Source of the DNA: Panagrolaimus kolymaensis
Lineage: Eukaryota; Nematoda; Chromadorea; Rhabditida; Panagrolaimidae
Direction: 5' to 3'
DNA: 64,000 nucleotides
Assembly: GCA_028622995.1 (NCBI GenBank)
Contig: JAJQJQ010000007.1
Span: forward strand, 6,820,001 to 6,884,000
Part shown: in pieces, positions 1 through 10,925 of the stretch
Position numbering within the stretch: position 1 is the first letter of the stretch
Layout: each line of letters starts with the position of its first letter
Translations under genes and position numbers: made by a program
Notes under the pieces: generated by a model
Database searches by the model: none
Told to the model about the DNA's origin: nothing
The model's input: the letters and a program-made list of their open reading frames with translations, nothing else

Positions 1-298
1 AAAAACTAAAATCATCAACAGTTTGTTGTAACATCAATCGCATAAAAAAATGCTTACGTTAGTTTCTGAAGCTTAGGAAATTTGAAAAAGGAAACGGTTT
101 CGACGCGCTTTGACCGTAATTTTTGAATCTCTTCCCCCTTTTTTAGGCTGTTCGAAAGCTCAAAAGTTTACTGCAAAACACTTTTTTGTTTGATTTTTTT
201 GACTTCCTCCATCTAATTTTTACTCTCTCAATTTTTCGTGTTTATTATCAACAACATTATTCTGCCATCTTCTGATATTAAATATTATTATTTTTTAG

Positions 299-314
299 GT
301 TTCATCAATCAAAG
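299..314 (+). promoter_or_regulatory. Probable SL trans-splice acceptor and short 5'UTR of the SSRP1 gene
   Basis: A T-rich tract ending in TTTTTTAG lies at 291-298, only 16 nt upstream of the ATG at 315, with no recognisable upstream exon. This is the usual arrangement for spliced-leader addition in nematodes. An ordinary cis-spliced 5'UTR intron cannot be excluded from sequence alone. Confidence 0.5.
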
Positions 315-2281
315 ATGGCTGAAAATCTCGATATTCCAAATGTATCTAAAGAAGAAATGGGTTCGTTGGTATGTTTTTTTCTGCTTTTTAATGAAGAATA
401 TCTTCTTAATTTTGCTCTTTTTTTTAGTACAAAGGTGACATTAAAATGACGCCAACTTCATTGATCTATAAGAACGAATCAACTGGGAAAACACTTGAAG
501 TCAACGCTGATGAAATCGAAGAAATCTCAACAACATTTTTGGCAAATCAACCAGCAATAAGAATCCTGACAAAAGATGGAGGACTTCATCGTTTTGCAAA
601 CATTTCTGAAGAACACATGAAGAAAATCAAAAAATTTGTTTCATCTCGATGGCGTCGTGATGTTGAACTTCAAGAAACTTCATTGAAAGGATGGAACTTT
701 GGAAAAGCTTCAATTATGGGAAAGAATCTCAAATTCGATGTTAACAACAAGGTGGCTTTTGAAATTCCTCTTACAAATGTCGCAACATGTACAGCAAATA
801 AGAGTGAAGCTATTCTTGAATTTCATGCAAATGAACATTCTGCTGTTGGACTTTGTGAAATGAGGTTTCATATTCCTATGATCGATGGTAATGATGATGA
901 AAACGTTCCAGCTGAACAATTCCGCGACATGATCATGAAATATGCTGGTGTTGAAGTTGAAGCTGAAGCTGAGCAACCTATTGTCCTTCTTGAACACCTT
1001 CTTTGTCTCACTCCTCGTGGTCGATATGACATCAAAATATTTCCGACGTTCTTATCTTTCCATGGTAAAACTTATGATTACAAGATTCCTGCTCGATCTG
1101 TTACTCGTCTTTTCATGTTGATGCATAAAGATGGTCGTCGTCAATTCTTTGTCGTAAGTTTTTATCCTTATCTCATTATTTACTTCTCTAACTTCATTTT
1201 TTAGATGCATATCAATCCTCCAATTCGTCAAGGCCAAACTCGATACAGCTACATTGTCTTTGAATTCAACATGGATGAAGAAGATGAAATTGAACTTTCA
1301 CTTACTGAGTAAGCTCACTTTTTACCGTTTCTTCTTTTATCATTTGTTTCTTTTTAGTGAACAGATTAATGAAGCTTATGATGGTAAAATCGAAAAGAAA
1401 TTGACTGGTCCATTATACAACATCGTCGCAAAGCTTTTTCGAGTGTTCGTTGGTGTCAAAATTACTGTTCCATCTGGTTTCAAACTCAATGATAACAGTG
1501 TGGCTATTGCTTGCTCATACAAACAAAATGGTGGTGGTTTTCTTTACCCTATGGATAAAGGGTTCTTGTATGTTCCAAAGCCTCCAATTTACATTCGATT
1601 CGAAGAAATTCAAAACATCAACTTTGCTCGTTTCGATGTCTCTACAAAAACCTTTGATTTAGAAATATCAACGAAAGCTGGAATGTCATATACCTTCTCA
1701 AGTGCTACCAAAGATGATTTTGATCCTCTTCTTCATTTCTGCAAGGAGAAAAACTTGCCTGTCCAGAACGTTAAGAACCTAACTCAAAAACCTGCAAAGA
1801 GCAAGTTTCTCGAAAATGAAGTTGATCCATACAAAGAACGTCTCAAATCTCAAGCCGCTGCTGCTGCCGCCGTTGTTTCTGATGGAAGTGATAGCGAGGA
1901 AGATGGTTTGGACTTTTAATTTTTTTAAACATGATCCTAATGTTTGCATTTTTAGATGATTATGACTTCGAAGCTGATGAAAAGAAACTTCGTGAAAAAT
2001 CCAAAAGTGAAAGTGATGTCACAGCTGAATCAGAACTTGATGAAGATATGGGATCTGATGTCGAAGATGCACCTAAAGAAAAGGCAAAGAAGAAAACGAG
2101 CAATATAAAGAAATCAAAGGCAAAAACAGTTGCTGAGCCTGCCAAGAAATCAAAGGCAAAGGAAGTCGTTAAACCTGCAAAGAAATCAAAAGCAAAAGCA
2201 GCTGTTGAACCTGCAAAGAAATCAAAGGAAAAAGAAGTTGTTGCTCTTGAATCTGATGAAGTATCATTTCTTTCTGATTAA
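315..2281 (+). CDS. FACT complex subunit SSRP1, lacking an HMG box
   Basis: Five exons (315-368, 428-1153, 1205-1308, 1358-1905, 1956-2281) join in frame to 585 residues. The protein matches SSRP1/Pob3, the histone-chaperone partner of SPT16 in the nuclear FACT complex. Recognisable parts are the N-terminal dimerisation PH domain, the SSRP1 core with [17 protein letters not shown] and the [10 protein letters not shown] segment, and the tandem-PH middle domain with [18 protein letters not shown]. An acidic Ser/Asp/Glu stretch follows, then a Lys/Ala-rich tail with about three [12 protein letters not shown] repeats. Animal SSRP1 usually carries a C-terminal HMG box; none is visible here, and the 3'UTR begins directly after the basic tail. 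AATAAA-like signals follow near 2366. Identity is very sure; the missing HMG box depends on the exon 4/5 junction. Confidence 0.93.
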
Positions 2282-2697
2282 ATAATCTCATATGCATATG
2301 TGTGTTATTCCATTGTTTTCATTTTTTCTTGTAATTTATGTTGTTTTGTTCATTGTATACATCAAATAAATATTGTTTTGATATCTTTTGTTTGATTCTT
2401 TACGGAAAACAAGGAACTCTTAGATGGTAGCGCTGGAAAAAGCTTGTTAAGAATTTCGATTAACTTTAAGAGGTACTGAGTTTTAATGTACGATAGTTCT
2501 TTGCGACGCCAAAAAACTGTAGCTTTTTTTTCTCAAAATTGTAATCTTTATTTTTTTTTTGCTTTAATAAAACCTAATATTTTTATTATTATAAACTAAA
2601 AAACAGACAACAAAAGTACATAAATAACAATATAATACTGCGTCTTAAAAATGATTTTTAAATATGTATATTGCTTTTTCTAACAGCCATAAATTTC
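2282..2697. other. Convergent 3' flanks of SSRP1 and the SLC17-type gene
   Basis: The stretch is AT-rich 3'UTR and intergenic sequence with several AATAAA-like motifs and homopolymer runs. I see no gene in it. Confidence 0.6.
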
Positions 2698-5204
2698 TTA
2701 ATTTTTAAAACTAATTTTTGGACGATTTTCTCGTTCTCGTTGTTGGTATTCGTCGTGTGGTTCAATTTCTTCTATTTGTGGAAGTGATTCAATGTGATAA
2801 ATAACAGCTGCAGCGGCTGCTTTTCGAACGAGATCCGATACTTCATTATGATATGCAAAATCTTCTGCTTCAGCTCGGCAGAAATAAACAAAAAATATAT
2901 TTGCTGCAATTAAAAGACCACCAAATAATCGAAATAAATTTGAATATTCTCTAAACGTTCGATCTGGAGTTAATCCAGGAACAATGAAGGAACCAGTGAG
3001 GAGACCAAAAGTTAACGAAGCTTGAACAAATCCCATAACAACCGCAGGTTTTCGTTGGGAAATAAGTACCGCAGATTTGGGAAATCCTCCAGCATTAAAC
3101 CCAAGAAGTGAAAGGGAAGCAATAGTTACGATGGTTGAAAGCATTTGATTTGTTGATGGAAGAAAAGTTAATATAATTAATCCTATTCCACTTCCAGTAA
3201 ATGCCAAAGTGCAAAAAATTCGAATCTAAAAATGAAACTAAACATATTTGTTTGAAATTAGTAGTTTTTATCTTTTTTTTTTTTTTTGTGGGGAGAATTA
3301 CTGTAATAAAAATATACATATTTAAGATTTTTAAGGCATTTATCGAGGCAGTTATGATAGTATCTATTTTTGAAAGAAAATTCTAAGGTTCTTTAATTTA
3401 AAAAAAAGTAAACTATTTTTTTTTCTAAAATCGTTTTACTTTCAAACATTTCAATAATTTTTTTTTTGGGATTTGTCACTATTTTTTTTTAAACTCACTT
3501 TTGTATGTTCAGTAATAAAAGTAATTTTATCACTTAATAATCCAGTGCAAAATTGTAAAGTAAATTGAACCACCAATGGTAAAGCAGATAAAGTTCCAGC
3601 AATGGTTATCGGCCATTTCATTACCCAAACTAAATACATAACCAAAAAACTTATTGTAAATTGTGCTGCATAAATATAACATATTGCTGCAACCAAGCAA
3701 GCCCAAACTGACATTTTTGTTAAAACACGATAAAATGGAACTTTTTCATTTGCAAGTCCAACAACAGAAATTTTTCCATGTGAAATTTTTCTGAATTCTT
3801 TATCTCCCACAAGTGGATGATGCTCGGGATCGTCACTAAAAAATATAATATATTTTAGCCTTTAAAAATGGTTGTTGGAGACTAACCGATAATTTAGCAC
3901 CCAAAGAGCTAAAAAAGTTCCACAAAAAGCTGCTTGAAAATAGAATACTGAAGGCCATCCATCTGAAAATTTAAATATTTGGTAAAAAAATTAAAAAGAT
4001 TGCATCGACCGGGAATCGAACCCGGGCCGCCCGCGTGGCAGGCGAGCATTCTACCACTGAACCACCGATGCTATGTAAAAGAGCAGACGAGAATAAAAGA
4101 TAAATAGCAAGCTGAATGAGAACAAAAACCAAAAAATGGAACAATCAACAGACGGCAGTCATCTCTTTCTCTCTCAATCTTGCGCTATTTCTTTTTTTCG
4201 TCGCATCGATAGGCTGTTTTCAGGGAAAATTAACATTTTAATAATATTTTAAAGGCAAGGATTATAAAATCAAGAGTTTAACGAGAAAAAAATGGGTATC
4301 AAAAAGGTTAAAAAATTACTAAAAATTGTTTTCAAAAAATGAAAATAGTTTTGCTTTTTAGAAAACCGTTTTTAGCTGACGAAAACAAAACAAAAAAACA
4401 AATAGTTCAAAACGTGATATTTCGTTCAAAAACAAAACTCATAAAAAAAGCGGGACAAGTGTTTCGAAAGTTATTAAAAAATGAATAACAAAAAAACTTA
4501 CAATGATTAGCTAAATAACTTGCAATGGGAGTTGTAATAACTGCGCAAAGTTGAGTGTATCCAGTAAGAAGAGCAACAAAAATTCCTTTTTCTTTTGTTG
4601 CTGCCCATGTTGTTACAATTGCTCCTATCACAGGGTAAGGATTACATTGGCACATGCCCTATAAAATAATTTTTTTGTGAATGCTAATAATTTTAATTTC
4701 CTCGAAGCTGCTTACTTGAACAAATCTCAAAACCAATAACAAATTAAAATTAGTTACTGTTGCCCATGGAGTAGCTGCGGCGGCAGCAGTGGTAATAAAA
4801 CCCAAAATAACTTGAGTTCGATATGTTCCTATTTTTTTCATAGCCCATGTTGCTGGAAGTACAAAAGCGGCGGAACCAGCAAAACTTGCAGCAAATAGCA
4901 AACTTATTTGCATGGGTGTTAAATCAACTCGTTTATCCACAAGAGTTAATTCTTCATCCACCCAATTTACTTTTGTTCCATTTAAATATGCTTCATATAA
5001 AGGAGAAGTTTCTATTTCTGCTACCTTTATTAATGCTGCATTCCAACATGTTATATTTCCCATTAATGCAGCTAAAAATAATGAACCTTGCAAAGCTATA
5101 ATGAATCGAGTTCGATTTCCACAATTTATAAATGGTTTAGATTTAGTTATTTCAATTTCTGATAATGGAATAGGTGGATCTGTGGTTGAATATCGTCGAA
5201 CCAT
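2698..5204 (-). CDS. SLC17-family major facilitator transporter, copy 1
   Basis: Five exons on the minus strand (5204-4716, 4658-4502, 3962-3887, 3835-3499, 3225-2698) give 528 residues. It resembles nematode anion transporters of the SLC17 group (sialin, phosphate and vesicular glutamate relatives). The order is a short cytosolic N-terminus, a first membrane segment at NRTRFIIALQGSLFLAAL, a large polar loop with a glycosylation sequon (NGT), the RFVQGMCQCNPYPVIG segment, the YGWPSVFY segment, LWVLNYRDDPEHHP in the central loop, and a C-terminal six-helix half. About 12 membrane segments are expected. The substrate cannot be read from sequence. Intron 2 contains a tRNA gene on the same strand. 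A possible SL acceptor lies about 25 nt upstream of the ATG. Confidence 0.85.
3993..3997 (-). terminator. Pol III oligo-T terminator of tRNA-Gly
   Basis: Five consecutive A on the plus strand, read as TTTTT on the minus strand, begin three bases past the tRNA 3' end. Confidence 0.7.
4001..4071 (-). tRNA. tRNA-Gly (anticodon GCC)
   Basis: The minus strand from 4071 to 4001 folds as a complete cloverleaf. The acceptor stem starts GCATCGG and is closed by TCGATGC plus discriminator A. The D arm contains TTCAGTGGTAGAA, the anticodon loop is CTGCCAC with anticodon GCC, and the T arm contains GGTTCGATTCC. No intron is present. A run of five T follows on the minus strand (3997-3993), suitable as a Pol III terminator. 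The gene lies inside intron 2 of the SLC17-type gene, same strand. Confidence 0.97.
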
Positions 5205-5766
5205 TTTTCATTTAAAAATAAATTATTTTCTGGATCAGAAAGAATAATAAAAAAAAGTCAAAGTACAAGACAAAAGTGAAAAAAAGCAACGATTGAATGT
5301 TGCCGATTTTTGACGGTTGCTTGCTGGCTTATGTTTTTTTTGTTTTAAAAAATCATTGTCTGATGGATGATTTTTTTTCGTAATCGTTGTGATGTACTTA
5401 AAAAACTAAACCATATAAATAATGTTTTCATTTTATTGAATTGCAAATTTTTTTAAACCCAAATGACAAAAAAAAATAAGAGAAAAAAATGTTGCGATTA
5501 TGCAATCTATCACATCGCATAAGCTCAATCAAGCTTTATTTAAACCAAAAAATAATCATTGGAGTTTGTTATTATTGTTGTAGTTAAAGTTTGGAGAAAA
5601 AAATGTTTTTGACAATATCCCATTGAAGGACAACACATATCCCAAAAAATTGATTGCATTATGCAAATTTCCCGCCTCTATGCATCATTTTTTTCCGCCA
5701 ATTTTTGTTATTGCTTTTCATTTCTTCCATTTATTCAATCATCGTTTCATCAATTTGGCTGTTCAA
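5205..5766. other. Divergent intergenic region
   Basis: AT-rich DNA between the SLC17-type start (minus) and the first MATH-BTB gene (plus). An open frame runs upstream of 5767 in phase with the MATH-BTB gene (from 5623), but it looks like chance; see that gene. Confidence 0.5.
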
Positions 5767-6954
5767 ATGGATTTAATGCTATTTTTGCTTTTTTGTTTTA
5801 TTGGATGCATAATTTTGTATGTTATTATTAGAATTCTCATCAAGCTGTTACGTTGTATAATAAAATCAAGTCGCTCAACATTGGAATGTCCTTTCGCAAT
5901 CAAATGGGAAATCGACGAAGCTAAATTGGTAGCATTGAAAGATTCAGAAGATGGATTCTTGGAAACAGAATGGCTCGATGCTTCAAACATTCCTGATGTT
6001 CAATATCAGATGAGAATTTATCCCAATGGAAATTCAGAAAAAACTCGTGGAGACGCATGGATGTTTTTACAAATTGCTCTTGGAAAAGAAACAAAACTTA
6101 AAGCTGTGTTTGAATTGTCCATTGAATCTGCTGGATTTATTAGTTACAAGTTTCATGAATATGTTAGTTCATATGGGTTAGGTATTAAATGTAGCGGCAC
6201 TTCATGCTTTTTTTATGTTCATCGCTTTATTGCTAATGGAAAACTCACAATCAAATGTCAAGGAATTTTCAAAGTTCAAAGAAAATATCAATCAACTCGC
6301 TATAAAAGTAAATGGAATAAAGGAAGTGTTTTGGGTAATTTTTGGAATGGAACTGGTAAAGATTTCAAGATTGTTGTTGATGGAAAAACCATTGAAGTAA
6401 GTTTTTGTACATCTTTTTTTATTGCTTTAACCAAACAGCTGGTTTTATAGGCTCATAGATACATCCTCGCCGCTCGTTCACCTGTCTTTGAAGCAATGTT
6501 TAATTCTGGTATGAAAGAATCAATCGAAAACCAAATGGAAATCATCGACTTCACTTATGAAATCGTCGAAGCTGCTTTGGAACTTTTATATGATAGAAAA
6601 ATCTCAACTTTGACAATGGAAGAAAAAATGATTCTCCTTCAATTCTTTGATAAATATGCTATCCTTGATCTCAAAGTAAGCCGCGATTTTATATTTATAC
6701 AAACTTACAATGAGTTCTTATTTTTATAGGATTCTTGTGAAGCTTCTTTAGTTGAAAATATTTCTACCTCATCTGTTCGCCAAATTACAAATTATTCCAT
6801 CGCTACTGAAAATCTCAAACTTCAAAAACGATGTCATGATTTTATGGTCGCATGTCTTAGAATGAATCGAACTATTGATGAATTTGAACTTCTTGTCAAA
6901 GATTTTGCTTTCAAAGTCCTTAAAGATACTTTTCACCATGTAACTAAAACTTAA
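5767..6954 (+). CDS. MATH-BTB protein 1, with predicted N-terminal membrane segment
   Basis: Three exons (5767-6396, 6451-6675, 6730-6954) give 359 residues. A MATH domain starts near residue 39 (LECPFAIKWEI) with the family signature RIYPNGN. BTB begins at FKIVVDGKTIE and continues in exon 2 as AHRYILAARSPVFEAMF. The last exon encodes a helical BACK-like tail. MATH-BTB proteins are typically adaptors that present substrates to CUL3 ubiquitin ligase. Unlike its paralogues, which start with a separate 9-20-codon exon, this one begins directly with a hydrophobic stretch (about residues 3-33, LFLLFCFIGCIILYVIIRIL) that could anchor it in a membrane. I chose ATG 5767; an in-frame ATG at 5623 would add 48 residues of unlikely composition. 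Confidence 0.82.
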
Positions 6955-7303
6955 TGTATTTTTGTCTATTTATCTTTTATGTATTTTATTTCTTTATGAT
7001 TTATAATAATAATAAAAGGTTTTTGATTATGCAAAGTTTTTTAAAGGCTAAAAAAGTAGAGCAACAAAAGTAAAAACTTTTAAGGAAAAAAATTTTTTCC
7101 CCAGAACATTCTTGCTTTATTGTCTTTATTTGATTGCTTTTAGCCATAGGTCGCTGTTATTGTTTTTATTTTTGGCTATAAATTTACGAAAACAATAACA
7201 AAGTACATACTTCCATAGTTTAACTTTTTTTGTTCACTCGTTAGTTAAATTTATCCCAACCGCCGCTTGTTACTATATTTTTTTTCACAAACTAAAAATT
7301 ATT
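6955..7303. other. Intergenic, MATH-BTB 1 to MATH-BTB 2
   Basis: AT-rich sequence with AATAAAA near 7012 as a likely polyadenylation signal of the upstream gene. Nothing else is recognised. Confidence 0.55.
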
Positions 7304-8560
7304 ATGGCTGCTGCTGAACGACAAGAAGAAGTTAATCCTTCCATGGAAGCTATAGAAGTTATGGTAAGTTTTGAAACACTTATTTCTAAAAAACATGAAT
7401 AAAAGAACGAATGGGATTTAAATTTAAGGAAATAATTAAATATCCATTTTTCTTGAAATGGGAAATCCCTGAATATGAATTAGAAAAATTTAAAAATTCC
7501 ATTAATGGATTTATCAAATCTCCAATTTTTGAAGCTTCAACTATCCCACGCGTGAAATATAATCTTACAATTTATCCTAATGGGGATACCAATGATCGAC
7601 GAGGACGCGTTGGGCTTTTCTTATCTATTACGGAACTTGGAAATATGAAAAATGCTAAAGCAAAGTATACATATTCCGTTGAATCAGCAAATTATCAATT
7701 TGAATTAAATGGCATAGATCCACGTGGTTGGGGTACAAGTTTATGTACAACGAATTCACTTTTTCTCCCTTCTCAAAAATTTATTGTTGATAAAAAACTT
7801 ACAATTAAATGTGAAGGAATATTCAGTTTTGAAAAAGATCCAATTGACGAAGAAGCTAAATGGTGTCATAATGATTTAGGATATCAAATGTGGAAAAAGG
7901 ATGATAATAAAGATTTTATTATCGAAGTTGAAGTTAATGAAATCGAAGTAAACAAAAACTTTTTTTCAAGCCATCCTCATTTTTTTTTTGTAGGTTCATA
8001 AAGATATTCTTGCTGCTCGTTCACCTGTATTTGATCGAATGTTTAAATCTGGAATGAAAGAAGCAATTGAAAATAAAGTTAAAATCACTGATTTTAATTT
8101 TGAAGTCGTTAAAATTGCCATGGAACTTTGTTATAATCGAAAAGTTTCTACTTTGACTTTGGATGAAAAAATTTTACTTCTTGATTTTTTGGATAAATAT
8201 GATATTCAAAAAGTTAAAGTAAGCTATATTTTTTTTGTGTTTTCCTTTATTCAGCTGCTAGGAATTCATTTTTGATGGAGAACCCATTGAAATCCAACCT
8301 TCAGATAATTTTATGATTATTTTTGTTTTGTGTTTTAGACTTCCATCGAAGATTCATTACTTGAAGATGTTTCTGTTACAACAGTTTGTCGCCTCGCAAA
8401 TTTATCCATTGAAAATGGTTTAACAAAGCTTGAAGAAAAATGTGCTGAATTTATATTTGAAAGCATAAAAGAAAATGCCATCGTTGATTTCGATATCCTT
8501 GATAAAGATTTTGCTTTTAAAATCCTAAAAAAATCATTTTTCAAAACTATCAAATCATAA
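7304..8560 (+). CDS. MATH-BTB protein 2
   Basis: Four exons (7304-7363, 7429-7947, 7994-8218, 8339-8560) give 341 residues. The first exon encodes a short polar leader, the second a MATH domain (IIKYPFFLKWEIPEYEL, TIYPNGD), the third most of the BTB fold (VHKDILAARSPVFDRMF) and the fourth a BACK-like helical tail with TTVCRLANLS. The acceptor of exon 2 is an unusual TTTAAG, chosen because it keeps phase 0 and starts exactly where paralogues start. Intron 3 is longer than in its relatives (120 nt) and contains a short stretch resembling the MATH/BTB junction. Function is probably CUL3 adaptor-like, inferred from the family. Confidence 0.85.
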
Positions 8561-9059
8561 AAAAAAATTCTATCTCATGAAACTTTCATATTCTTCGGTG
8601 TTATGGAATTTTTATTTTCCAATTTTGTTATAAAAAAAACTCTGATTTTGCAGTTTATAAATAAATTATTTCAAACAAAAAAAATAATTGCAAAATTATC
8701 GAAAATCTTAAATTTAATCGACGCCACCAACAACAAACATAAACAAAGAACACGTCAAATTTTCGATTGAATTAGTTACATAATTTTAAAAAAAGGAAAT
8801 GATGGACACATTAAAATAAAATTATGGTTAGCAGAAGATGCAAAAAGATCATCGTTATTCCAAGTTTGAAGCAAAGATATTTGCTCGCTAACCTAAAATG
8901 AAGCAATTTTAAGAACAATTTGCCAACATTGTTAGATCGCTCGCTGTTTTGTCCATTTTTTTGTAAACGAAAAAAACAAGATTGTCTTCTTCACTTTTTT
9001 TTCGTCTTCCATCTTCAACTTTGAAAAAGAAGTGAATTTCTTGGTTCTATTGTTTTAAT
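8561..9059. other. Intergenic stretch
   Basis: AT-rich spacer, no coding or RNA signal recognised. Confidence 0.5.
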
Positions 9060-10024
9060 ATGACTCCAATTATTTTTAAACCAATCGTGATTGATATGGA
9101 GAAATTGTTGGCTGAGAAAAGAGCTAAAAGAAGATTATTGACAAGCGTCAAAAGAGTGAGTTTTCTTTGTAACATCTTTCTAAATTTAACTTTCATTCTT
9201 TTTAGTATCCTTTACAACCTCATCAAATTGCTGCTTATTATGGTTTACCTGAACCTGGTGAAAGCTGTGAAGATAGTTGCGAAGAAGAAAGTGACGAAGC
9301 TTTGAATCAAAAAGAAAAAAATGAAGCACTTATGGAACTTGATGAAGCTGAGGATATTCCACTTGCGACTAAAAAGACAAAAGAAGCTTCAAACAAAGAA
9401 ACACCAAAACGTCAACCGGCCAAGTCAAAAGTCAAACCTGTGGAAACTGTCACCAAGCAACGTCTTCGAAACAAGAAAGAAGTGGATTCAAAGGATATCG
9501 GTGAAGCGCCTATGGAACTTGATCAAGCTGTGGATCTTCAACCTGCGACTAAAAATGCAAAAGAAGCTTCAAACAAAGGAACAAGAAAACGTCAACCGGC
9601 CAAGTCAATAGTGAAAACTGCTGAAACTGTCACCATGCAACATCATCGAAGCAATAAAGAAGTGGATTCAATCGATATCGGTGAAGCACCAATAAAAGCT
9701 GGTCAAAAGAAACGGTCTAAAACTCCATTCCCTCCTGCTCTTAAGAAAGCAACAGATGCATCAAGTGAAGCGACACAAAAACGTCAACAAACGAAATCTA
9801 CCAAACGATCTGAATCTCAAAGTGCTAATCCAGCTACCAAACAACCTGTTCGACGATCAGTAAGGCTTGCTAGTCGTAAGTTTTATCTTTTGCTTTGATA
9901 TAAACATTTTAAACCTTGTTTTTTAGAGCCTCGAATTAACTATTCTGAAGGAAGGAAGCCTCGACTCGTTAATCCGCAAAATATTGAAGACAAAATTAAC
10001 GCCACAATAGCTCCAAAGAAATAA
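9060..10024 (+). CDS. Unrecognised basic protein with 60-residue repeats
   Basis: Three exons (9060-9155, 9206-9875, 9927-10024) give 287 residues. I do not recognise the family. The N-terminus has a basic helix (EKLLAEKRAKRRLL) followed by an acidic patch rich in Glu and Ser. Residues around 72-191 form two copies of a 60-residue repeat, each built of an acidic MELD part, a KEASNK part, a KRQPAKS part and an EVDS-DIGEAP end. A degenerate third copy follows. The C-terminus is strongly basic, with VRRSVRLAS, PRINYSEGRKPR and a Lys end. This composition suggests a nuclear, chromatin-associated protein. The RRSxR...NYxE pattern weakly recalls the basic C-terminal motif of shugoshins, but I would not assign that name without a profile search. 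Confidence 0.75.
9321..9680 (+). repeat. Tandem 180-bp coding repeat, two copies
   Basis: Copy 1 (9321-9500) and copy 2 (9501-9680) align end to end at 180 bp with scattered differences. The length is a multiple of three, so frame is kept. Sequence after 9681 is a decayed third copy. Confidence 0.85.
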
Positions 10025-10925
10025 TCTGTTAAATTAACGTAAATTTTTATGTATTTGTAAAATTAAACTGTAATATTGTATGTAAGAAATAAAAAGTATT
10101 AACCAAAACAAACTTTTTGCACTTTTTTTGTACTTCTTTATTTATTTTAGTCGTGTCTCTGTTTTTCTTTTGATTTCACGATGATTTTAGGTTGTTTTCA
10201 AACATACAAACGACATAAAGGCAATTGCTTTGTTTACAATTCAGTAAGATTGTCAGTGAAGATCATGAACATTGAAAGTACGTGAATCAAAGGAACATAA
10301 TCGTTTACTTTTGTTGTAATATTTACTTGGTTGTTGATAACGAAATTATGGTATTTTTGCTTGAATGGTATCATCTGCAACAAAATTTTTTGGTAAAAGC
10401 ATAAATAAACAAGCTGAAAATATATTTTGTTGATAATCATCAACTTTATTATTTGTAATATTCGAAACTTGAAAGAAATGATGCTTGTTGAAAAATTCGT
10501 TAGTTTCATTTTTCAGTCGCAAAAATTGCAGAGCCTCATTCTTCAAATTGTCTTTCATTGTCCCGGTTTTCATGCCACATGAATCGAATGGATTACAATT
10601 CAAACCATCTATTATGTACTAATAAAAATATTGAATGAGTTACTTCATTTGGGTTATAAATATGAGATACTTCTAAAAACTATTTAGAACTATCATCAGA
10701 AAACTCCATTCAAAAAAACCGCGCTTTTCATGTGTTTTTCAACACGAATATCGTTTTTTTCTTTGGAAGCTTCATTAGTTTTTGTTACAAAGCTAAAACT
10801 GTGCCTTCTTTTAAATTTACACATGTTTCGATTCTCCACATTCTAATAAAATTTATTTATCCGTTTTTAAAGTGTATTTATTCTAACAAACCGTTTTTAG
10901 AGCTATTCATTCATTAGTGGTTAAA
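10025..10925. other. Mostly gene-free stretch with a possible minus-strand exon
   Basis: Holds the 3' flank of the repeat protein and the promoter of MATH-BTB 3. The only possible coding signal is the minus-strand open frame listed separately at 10346-10630. The plus-strand open frame at 10732-10917 is Phe-rich and looks like chance. Confidence 0.5.
10346..10630 (-). CDS. Possible fragment of an unrecognised gene
   Basis: The minus strand is open from a candidate acceptor (TTTTTATTAG, about 10633) through a frame ending at 10346. The translation has a fairly normal composition, including NCNPFDSCGM and KNEALQFLRLKNETNEF. No start codon precedes it within a plausible first exon, and no relative is recognised. 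It may be a 3' exon, a relic or chance. Confidence 0.25.

Noticed and set aside
4847..5247. Two overlapping plus-strand open frames
   Set aside because: Antisense shadows of the first exon of the SLC17-type gene.
5623..5766. N-terminal extension of MATH-BTB 1
   Set aside because: In frame, but the added 48 residues are His/Phe-rich and resemble translated spacer; ATG 5767 is preferred.
9321..9611. Alternative plus-strand frame through the 180-bp repeats
   Set aside because: The repeat keeps two frames open; only the other frame continues through the flanking exons.
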